Part shown: positions 1 through 4,462 of the stretch, piece by piece
Layout of the letters: each line of letters starts with the position of its first letter
Position numbering within the stretch: the first letter of the stretch is position 1
Source of the DNA: an uncultured Gemmatimonadota bacterium
GTDB lineage: Bacteria > Gemmatimonadota > Gemmatimonadetes > Longimicrobiales > Gaopeijiaceae
Assembly (NCBI GenBank): GCA_938030915.1
Contig: CALHIO010000102.1
Span: 1 to 5,980 of the forward strand
Reading direction: 5' to 3'
DNA: 5,980 nt
Position numbers and translations under genes: made by a program
The notes under the pieces: model-generated
Database searches by the model: none
Seen by the model: only the letters and a program-made list of their open reading frames with translations
What the model was told of the DNA's origin: nothing

Positions 1-125
1 GACAGGTCGGAACGCATCCCCATCGTCACATTGTCGAAGTCGATGAGGAGCGCGGCATGAGGCGAATCCGGGCCTGCCATGCCTGGGCCACCCATGTGGG
101 GCGCCCGCGTGTACGGAACACTCAT
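1..125 (-). CDS. NYN-domain (PIN-like) protein, N-terminal fragment
   Basis: Only the first 41 complete codons are present; the gene runs off the left edge of the window. After a Gly/Pro/Met-rich, probably disordered leader (residues 1-23), the protein reads AALLIDFDNVTMGMRSDL (residues 24-41). The hydrophobic strand followed by D29-F-D-N32 is the typical opening of a NYN domain (LabA/DUF88-like PIN fold), where the Asp is one of the acidic metal-binding residues and the Asn is also conserved. Family knowledge: NYN proteins are putative or proven metal-dependent RNases, often carrying a C-terminal LOTUS/OST-HTH RNA-binding domain, which would lie outside this window. The start is the only ATG/GTG/TTG between an in-frame stop upstream and the conserved motif. 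No good Shine-Dalgarno sequence precedes it. The gene lies 121 bases downstream of the acyl-CoA ligase on the same strand. The domain call rests on a short segment, so it is probable and not certain. Confidence 0.68.
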   Translation of the reverse strand, partial: MSVPYTRAPHMGGPGMAGPDSPHAALLIDFDNVTMGMRSDL

Positions 126-218
126 GGTGTCTGTCTCGCAAACTGAATTGTCCTGTCGCGAGACCTCCCCACCTCGTCACGTCGCTGGATCGCGAGCGAG
201 GTCGGGGAAGCCCTTGGG

Positions 219-237
219 CGCGTCCACCTTGGACGCG
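219..237 (-). terminator. GC-rich hairpin after the ligase stop codon, possible terminator
   Basis: A perfect 7-bp inverted repeat (219-225 with 231-237, CGCGTCC/GGACGCG) encloses a 5-base loop and begins 9 bases after the ligase stop codon on the minus strand. Its position suits a transcript-end or 3'-stabilising hairpin between the ligase and the NYN gene. No run of U follows, so it is not a classical intrinsic terminator. It could attenuate read-through or be incidental in GC-rich DNA. Confidence 0.3.
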
Positions 238-246
238 GCGGCCCCA

Positions 247-1848
247 TCAGGCCGACTGTCCCTCCGCCTCAGCGGTGCGGGAGAGTTCGACCCGGCGTAC
301 CTGCCCCGTGTCCGACCGAGGAAGTTCATCGATGAACCGGACCAGGTCTGGAAGCTTCTCGTCGGCGAGTGTCTCACGACACCAGTCCACGATCTCCCGG
401 TCCGTCACGATCGCTCCCTCGACGGGGACGACGCAGGCACAAACAGCTTCTCCGAGGAGCGGATCGGCCACACCGACCACCGCTGCCTCATGTATCGCGG
501 GATGCGACCCGATTCGGGCCTCGACTTCCCGGGGATACACGTTGAAGCCAGAACGAATTATAACGTCCTTGGTTCGGCCAACCAAATGAAGAAATCCCTC
601 CTCGTCCAGCAGGCCGAGATCCCCCGTACGAAAGAATCCGTCGTCGTCGTACGATTCCGCGGTCTGCTTGGGCTGTCGGTAATAGCCCACCATCACGCCC
701 GGACCGCGCACGCGGATCTCCCCCACGCTTTCGACCGGAAGGACACCCTGGTCGGCCGCCGACACGTCCACGATGCACACATCCGCTCCCGCGATCGGAC
801 GACCCACCGTGAAGCGCCGCTTCTCTTCGGGATCGTCGGGGCGGGAGATGCTCAGGACCGACGACGTCTCCGTCAGGGAGTACCCTGCCAGCGTGGGCAC
901 ACCGAGCGCATCCGAGACATCCGTGATGAATTCGTCCCCTGCCGGAGCACCCGCGACGACGGCGAGCCGCAGCGTCGACAGGTCACGGGGGTGCGCGGAC
1001 AGGGCGCTGAGCGATTGGACGAAGAGTGTCGGAATCCCGAAGTGAATCGTGGCCCCGGTAGCCTCGACCGCATCGAGCGTCGCCGAGGCGGTGCCGTCGA
1101 CCTGCAGCACGATCGAGCTGCCGGAGACGAGCGCCGCCAGAAGTCCGGACGCAAGGCCGAACACATGGAACAGCGCGCTGATCCCGACGACGCGATCCGC
1201 GTCCGTCATGTTCAGCGCCCCGGCGGTCGCAGCGGCACCCCACAGCAGATTCGCATGGCTGAGCTCGACGCCCTTGGGCTTTCCGCTGGTTCCCGAGGTA
1301 TACAGCAGAGCGAAGGGCTCGCCGGGTTCAGGCGCGGTTGCGGAGAAGTCGCGACCCGAACCAGCCGAGAGCATGTCCTCGTACTGGAAGATCCGATCGT
1401 CGTACCAGAGGTCCTCCTCCCCGACCGTGACCAGGTACCGCAGAGCAGGAAGCTGCGGCATCAACTCCTCGAAGAGCTCCAGGTAGTCCATTCCCTGGTG
1501 GCCCTCGATCGTGATCGTACACACGGCTTCCGAGTGACGGAGCATGTATTGAAGCTCCGACGTGGGAAGGCTCGGATTCAGCGGCACCACCATGGCGCCG
1601 AGCTTGGCCGCGGCGAAGACGGAGACGACGAACTCGGGACATGCGGGCAGGATCAGCGCAATGCGATCGCCCGCGCCCACGCCGAGGTTGGCGAGCGCGG
1701 CAGCCAGTGACTCCGACTGCGCATCGACCTCTGCGAATGTCAGCGCGCCTCCGTCGTCGACGAGGTAGACGCCGGTGGGATCCGCGGTGGCACGGGTCGC
1801 GAGCGCGGACCCGATCGTCATGCCGTCGAGACGCTCGTGGAGCGTCAT
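247..1848 (-). CDS. AMP-dependent acyl-CoA synthetase/ligase (ANL superfamily)
   Basis: This 533-residue protein has the full length of a fatty-acyl/carboxylate-CoA ligase, a cytosolic enzyme that adenylates a carboxylic acid and transfers it to CoA. Motifs in order: the P-loop YTSGTSGKPKG (183-193), the A5 motif GYSLTETS (322-329) with E327, FRTGDLG (406-412) with the ribose-binding D410, the hinge GRTKD (424-428), and FNVYPREVE (435-443). The terminal A10 motif, normally PxxxxGK, reads LPRSDTGQVRR (509-519). The lysine that should contact the substrate carboxylate and the phosphate is Gln516 (codon CAG at 303-301). Everything else looks intact, so this is either an enzyme with altered half-reactions or one that uses another base. 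The acyl substrate cannot be told from sequence. Start: the ATG at 1848 has GGAGGTG just upstream. The gene begins 66 bases after aroB on the same strand and could be co-transcribed with it. Confidence 0.93.
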   Translation of the reverse strand: MTLHERLDGMTIGSALATRATADPTGVYLVDDGGALTFAEVDAQSESLAAALANLGVGAGDRIALILPACPEFVVSVFAAAKLGAMVVPLNPSLPTSELQYMLRHSEAVCTITIEGHQGMDYLELFEELMPQLPALRYLVTVGEEDLWYDDRIFQYEDMLSAGSGRDFSATAPEPGEPFALLYTSGTSGKPKGVELSHANLLWGAAATAGALNMTDADRVVGISALFHVFGLASGLLAALVSGSSIVLQVDGTASATLDAVEATGATIHFGIPTLFVQSLSALSAHPRDLSTLRLAVVAGAPAGDEFITDVSDALGVPTLAGYSLTETSSVLSISRPDDPEEKRRFTVGRPIAGADVCIVDVSAADQGVLPVESVGEIRVRGPGVMVGYYRQPKQTAESYDDDGFFRTGDLGLLDEEGFLHLVGRTKDVIIRSGFNVYPREVEARIGSHPAIHEAAVVGVADPLLGEAVCACVVPVEGAIVTDREIVDWCRETLADEKLPDLVRFIDELPRSDTGQVRRVELSRTAEAEGQSA

Positions 1849-1850
1849 GT

Positions 1851-1857
1851 CACCTCC
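1851..1857 (-). promoter_or_regulatory. Strong Shine-Dalgarno sequence of the acyl-CoA ligase
   Basis: On the minus strand, GGAGGTG is followed by two bases and then the ATG at 1848. The match to the anti-SD core is complete and the spacing is slightly short. It fixes the ligase start. It is also the only clear Shine-Dalgarno sequence in the window, since the other starts have weak ones or none. Confidence 0.75.
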
Positions 1858-1914
1858 GGTGAGGGCCAGTGAGAGGCGTAAGATACCCCAAGGCGACGTC
1901 CGATTCGACCTCTC

Positions 1915-3039
1915 TCACCAGCCGCGTACGACTGCCTCCAGCGCCGCGTGGGCCGCCTCGTCATCGATTTCGTGCGTCCACCCGTCATCGCGTGCGACCT
2001 CCCCGATCCGTCGAAGCAGCACGTACCGTGCTTGGCCATCGCGTGACTTCTTGTCGGCGCCCAGAAAGTCGCGTGCCTTCGTCGGGTCGAGATCCACCTC
2101 TCCGCGAACCGTGAGGGGGGCCAGTGCCTCGATCAGGCAGGCCGCCGTGCCCGCCTCCGTGACGCCGAGCCCCTCTCCAAGCCGGGCCTCCGCAATCATC
2201 CCACACGCTACGGCCCGCCCGTGGCCGATCCGATAGTCGGCGGCGGCCTCGATCGCATGCCCGATCGTGTGTCCGAAGTTGAGGATCTGACGGACCCCCT
2301 CCTCGAACTCGTCCTGCGCAACCACCTCCGCCTTCAGTCGCACCGACGCCGCCACCACCTCCGCGCACGCCATCGGCTCCGCCGCGATGAGCGACTCGGC
2401 ACGTTCCACGACCAGACCGAAGTGCGCTTCATCTCGAATCGCACCGTGCTTCACCGCCTCGACGAGCCCCTCGGCACGACGAGCCCTCTCCAGCGTCGCC
2501 AGAACCGTTGTATCCGCCACGACAGCGCGTGGCGCGTGGAACGCTCCCACGAGGTTCTTACCGGCGTGAACGTCGACGCCGGTCTTTCCACCGACCGACG
2601 CGTCGATCATGGCGAGCGTGCTGGTCGGCACATGGACGATCGGCACACCACGCAGATACGTCGCCGCCACGAACCCGGCGAGATCCGTCGTGACACCACC
2701 CCCTACAGCCACGACCACACAGTCACGGCCCAGGCCAGCCTCCAGCATCCCGTCCGTGAGGATCGACCAGGACGTCCGGGTCTTGGATGCTTCTCCCGCC
2801 GGGAAGGTGAGAACGGTGACGTCGTGGCCGGAGTCCGCCAGCGTTGTCGCGACCGAAGCGCCGTGAATGGGGCCGACCTCGTCATCCGAAATGACGGCGA
2901 CGCGGCGCGTCGGGGCATACGTGGAGAGGACGACGGGTAGGTGTTCGAGCAGATCCGGCCCCACGAAGACGGGGTACACCCCCGCAGCTGCCCCGACATC
3001 GACCGTATCGCGGGCTGCCTCGTGGACGGGCGTGATCAT
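1915..3039 (-). CDS. aroB: 3-Dehydroquinate synthase
   Basis: This is the second enzyme of the shikimate pathway. It converts DAHP to 3-dehydroquinate in the cytosol, using NAD and a divalent metal. The 374 residues match the usual family length of about 360. Seen in order: the NAD-binding region with GGGVTTDLAGFVAATYLRG (113-131), then VPTSTLAMIDASVGGKTGVD (137-156), GKNLVGAFH (160-168), GLVEAVKHG (191-199), LNFGHTIGHAIE (253-264), GHGRAVACGM (272-281) and DKKSRDG (329-335). The metal ligands, by family knowledge, would be E194, H257 and H273; the spacing between the first two (63) equals that in E. coli AroB. The HGE of the third-ligand loop is HGR here. Start: ATG at 3039, overlapping the stop of the upstream lipoprotein gene by 4 bases (ATGA). 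There is no good Shine-Dalgarno sequence, so translation probably depends on coupling to the upstream gene. An internal GTG (residue 5) is possible but less likely. Confidence 0.97.
   Translation of the reverse strand: MITPVHEAARDTVDVGAAAGVYPVFVGPDLLEHLPVVLSTYAPTRRVAVISDDEVGPIHGASVATTLADSGHDVTVLTFPAGEASKTRTSWSILTDGMLEAGLGRDCVVVAVGGGVTTDLAGFVAATYLRGVPIVHVPTSTLAMIDASVGGKTGVDVHAGKNLVGAFHAPRAVVADTTVLATLERARRAEGLVEAVKHGAIRDEAHFGLVVERAESLIAAEPMACAEVVAASVRLKAEVVAQDEFEEGVRQILNFGHTIGHAIEAAADYRIGHGRAVACGMIAEARLGEGLGVTEAGTAACLIEALAPLTVRGEVDLDPTKARDFLGADKKSRDGQARYVLLRRIGEVARDDGWTHEIDDEAAHAALEAVVRGW
3036..3039 (-). other. ATGA stop/start overlap between metallopeptidase gene and aroB
   Basis: On the minus strand the TGA ending the lipoprotein gene (3038-3036) shares bases with the ATG of aroB (3039-3037). 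Such 4-base overlaps usually mean translational coupling by ribosome re-initiation. This makes the lipoprotein and aroB one transcription-translation unit despite their unrelated functions. Confidence 0.85.
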
Positions 3040-4265
3040 GAACCGTCGTGGTCGGCCTCGAAGGAGACCCGGAATCCGTCGTCGCCGATACGTATCAATG
3101 TGGCGGGGCGCCCATCTACCTCGATTCGATCGACCGAGACCGGGCCTCCGAACCGGTCACCCCTGCCCTCGACGTGAGCGGCGAAACGATCCCTCGCCTC
3201 GCGATCCGACCACAGCGTCGCCCAGGCGAGCCCGAGGCCCGAGCCGGAGTCGACCAGCACGTATCGGTCACCATCCCAGTAGGCGGCCAGCGCGCCGGCC
3301 TCCCCCTGAGCCGCGATGCCACCCGGCACCCCCAGCACGTCTTCGAGGAGGATCTGCAGTTCGAATGCACCCAGAACGTCCTCTAGGAGGACCTCCCCAC
3401 CCTCGACACGAGCCCGAAGATCGACCGGGGCGGCCGCGTCATCGTGGAGCACCTGCTCCGTGGACCCCGGCATCAGCGGCCCGAACGGGTTCTCGCGGGC
3501 CCCGTCCGACCAGAGACGCTGGACGAAGACCGCCCCGTCGATGTACGGGAAGAGGAGGGACGCGCGGATCACCCGGGGCGCCTCCGCCAGCGCCGGGAAT
3601 TGCTGGTTCATGCCTGCGAGCGCGGGGCGGATCTGAGCGTCGAAATCCGGGATCTGGGACAGGTCGATCGGAGAGCCCGTGAGCTGCTCCGTGAGGTACT
3701 CGAACATTACCAGCGTCGCGTGACCCTCGATCGCGGCCAACGCCGCGGCAGCACGATCATTACCGAGCGTGGGGTCCGTCAGTTCATCGAGTGGCACGTT
3801 CTGGTCCTGAACGGCATGCACGAGCTCGTGGATCAGCAGCGCCTCGACGGCCTCCTCCGGCTGGTCGTCCAGGACGAAGAGCGCCATCGAGTCGGGCTCG
3901 TAGAAGCCGGCGACCTGCTCGGTGTAGAGGCCGAGTAGAACGCCACGCAGGTCGAGGTCTGGATCGACCAGGCCGAGGAGGGCGTACGCGTCTGAGCGCG
4001 CCCGCGCTTCATCCGCCGGAAGATCTTCGTCCAGCTTCGTCTGAAGATACCGGACGAGTTCGTCCCGGCTGCGCTGCTCGAGGCGAACAGGCATCGAGAG
4101 TTCCATACCGGCCCGGTCGGCCAGATCGGGAAGGAGCTCGGCCGCCATGGCCGCCAGCTGCGGGTCGGACGAACGGACGAGATCGGAGGAGGCCTGCCCC
4201 CCGCAGCCGGACGCCGCATACGCCAGCGTCACCATGGTGATGAGGGTAGATCGGAAAGGTCTCAT
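3036..4265 (-). CDS. Putative lipoprotein zinc metallopeptidase (HExxH)
   Basis: A 409-residue protein with an N-terminal signal (MRPFRSTLITMVTLAYAASGC): basic residues, a short hydrophobic stretch, then a lipobox-like ASGC with lipidation predicted at C21. It would be exported and membrane-anchored. The motif LLIHELVHAVQDQ (143-155) contains HExxH (H146, E147, H150). IEGHATLVMFEY (179-190) offers E180 as the likely third zinc ligand, a gluzincin-like layout. VAGFYEPDSMALFVLDD (118-134) precedes the motif, and YWDGDRYVLVDSG (329-341) lies in the C-terminal half. I recognise this arrangement from uncharacterised bacterial proteins; substrate and role are unknown. Start: the reading frame is open back to 4472, but only the ATG at 4265 yields a signal peptide, and the longer form would overlap the divergent PBP gene. 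The ATG at 4235 (residue 11) would lose the basic n-region. No clear Shine-Dalgarno sequence is seen. The gene is first of the leftward group, overlapping aroB. Confidence 0.8.
   Translation of the reverse strand: MRPFRSTLITMVTLAYAASGCGGQASSDLVRSSDPQLAAMAAELLPDLADRAGMELSMPVRLEQRSRDELVRYLQTKLDEDLPADEARARSDAYALLGLVDPDLDLRGVLLGLYTEQVAGFYEPDSMALFVLDDQPEEAVEALLIHELVHAVQDQNVPLDELTDPTLGNDRAAAALAAIEGHATLVMFEYLTEQLTGSPIDLSQIPDFDAQIRPALAGMNQQFPALAEAPRVIRASLLFPYIDGAVFVQRLWSDGARENPFGPLMPGSTEQVLHDDAAAPVDLRARVEGGEVLLEDVLGAFELQILLEDVLGVPGGIAAQGEAGALAAYWDGDRYVLVDSGSGLGLAWATLWSDREARDRFAAHVEGRGDRFGGPVSVDRIEVDGRPATLIRIGDDGFRVSFEADHDGS
3327..3392 (-). repeat. Two imperfect copies of a 27-base segment within the metallopeptidase gene
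   Basis: Residues 292-300 (VLLEDVLGA) and 305-313 (ILLEDVLGV) of the lipoprotein peptidase repeat with a 13-residue period. The DNA copies (3366-3392 and 3327-3353) agree at 20 of 27 bases, with most differences at third codon positions. This suggests an old local duplication or a repeated amphipathic helix turn. It may also be chance, since Leu-rich helices often look alike. Confidence 0.45.
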
Positions 4266-4315
4266 GAAGGGTCTACGGGGTCGCGGTGCCGCCCGGAGCT
4301 TCGTCCCGCCCCTAC

Positions 4316-4332
4316 CCGCGGTCAAGCCGCGG
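4316..4332. repeat. Inverted repeat CCGCGG-N5-CCGCGG in the divergent region
   Basis: Two identical self-complementary hexamers (4316-4321 and 4327-4332) lie 5 bases apart, so the site is both a direct and an inverted repeat and could form a 6-bp hairpin. It lies 51-67 bases upstream of the lipoprotein start, where a leader or operator would be. It could be a repressor site, a 5'-UTR hairpin, or chance in GC-rich DNA. Confidence 0.3.
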
Positions 4333-4356
4333 AATGCAGCACCAAACAAGACGCTT

Positions 4357-4393
4357 GAGTCGATTGCGGAACTCTCGGTAGCTTCGACTCGAA
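4357..4393. repeat. Overlapping inverted repeats upstream of the sigma-54-type promoter
   Basis: GAGTCGA (4357-4363) is the exact reverse complement of TCGACTC (4384-4390), with 20 bases between. Overlapping the right arm is a tight palindrome, TTCGA-C-TCGAA (4383-4393), ending 8 bases before the -24 element. A further GAGTCG lies at 4420-4425. These half-sites might bind a regulator of the PBP promoter. Such short repeats also arise by chance, and the distance is closer than usual for enhancer-binding proteins. Confidence 0.35.
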
Positions 4394-4401
4394 CAAACGG
4401 T

Positions 4402-4417
4402 TGGCACCCGGCTTGCA
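4402..4417 (+). promoter_or_regulatory. Sigma-54 (-24/-12) promoter for the penicillin-binding protein gene
   Basis: The sequence TGGCAC-N5-TTGCA matches the RpoN consensus TGGCAC-N5-TTGCW at every fixed base, and the essential GG (4403-4404) and GC (4415-4416) are separated by exactly 10 bases. Transcription would start near 4428, giving a 5' leader of about 35 bases before the ATG at 4463. It lies in the only divergent intergenic region of the window and in the right orientation. I saw no convincing sigma-70-type pair nearby. If real, transcription needs an ATP-dependent enhancer-binding activator. The match is strong, but function is inferred. Confidence 0.6.
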
Positions 4418-4462
4418 ACGAGTCGGAGTGGACCCACGACGACCGGCACACGGGCGACCGAC

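Noticed and set aside
156..196. Two TCGCGAG copies 34 bases apart between the ligase and the NYN gene
   Set aside because: A 7-base GC-rich word repeated once is expected by chance, and nothing else in the stretch supports an operator.
79..1710. 543-codon open frame on the plus strand opposite the acyl-CoA ligase
   Set aside because: It is antisense to a gene with clear ANL motifs, is rich in Arg, His and Asp without any recognisable domain, and also crosses the NYN gene start. Long antisense frames are expected opposite GC-rich genes with strong third-position bias.
1849..1914. Promoter between aroB and the ligase (TATCTT as a -10 box on the minus strand)
   Set aside because: No acceptable -35 element lies 16-18 bases upstream. 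The gap is short, so read-through from aroB is at least as likely.
2221..2940. 239-codon plus-strand frame opposite aroB
   Set aside because: It is an Arg/His-rich shadow of aroB, whose motifs are complete on the minus strand.
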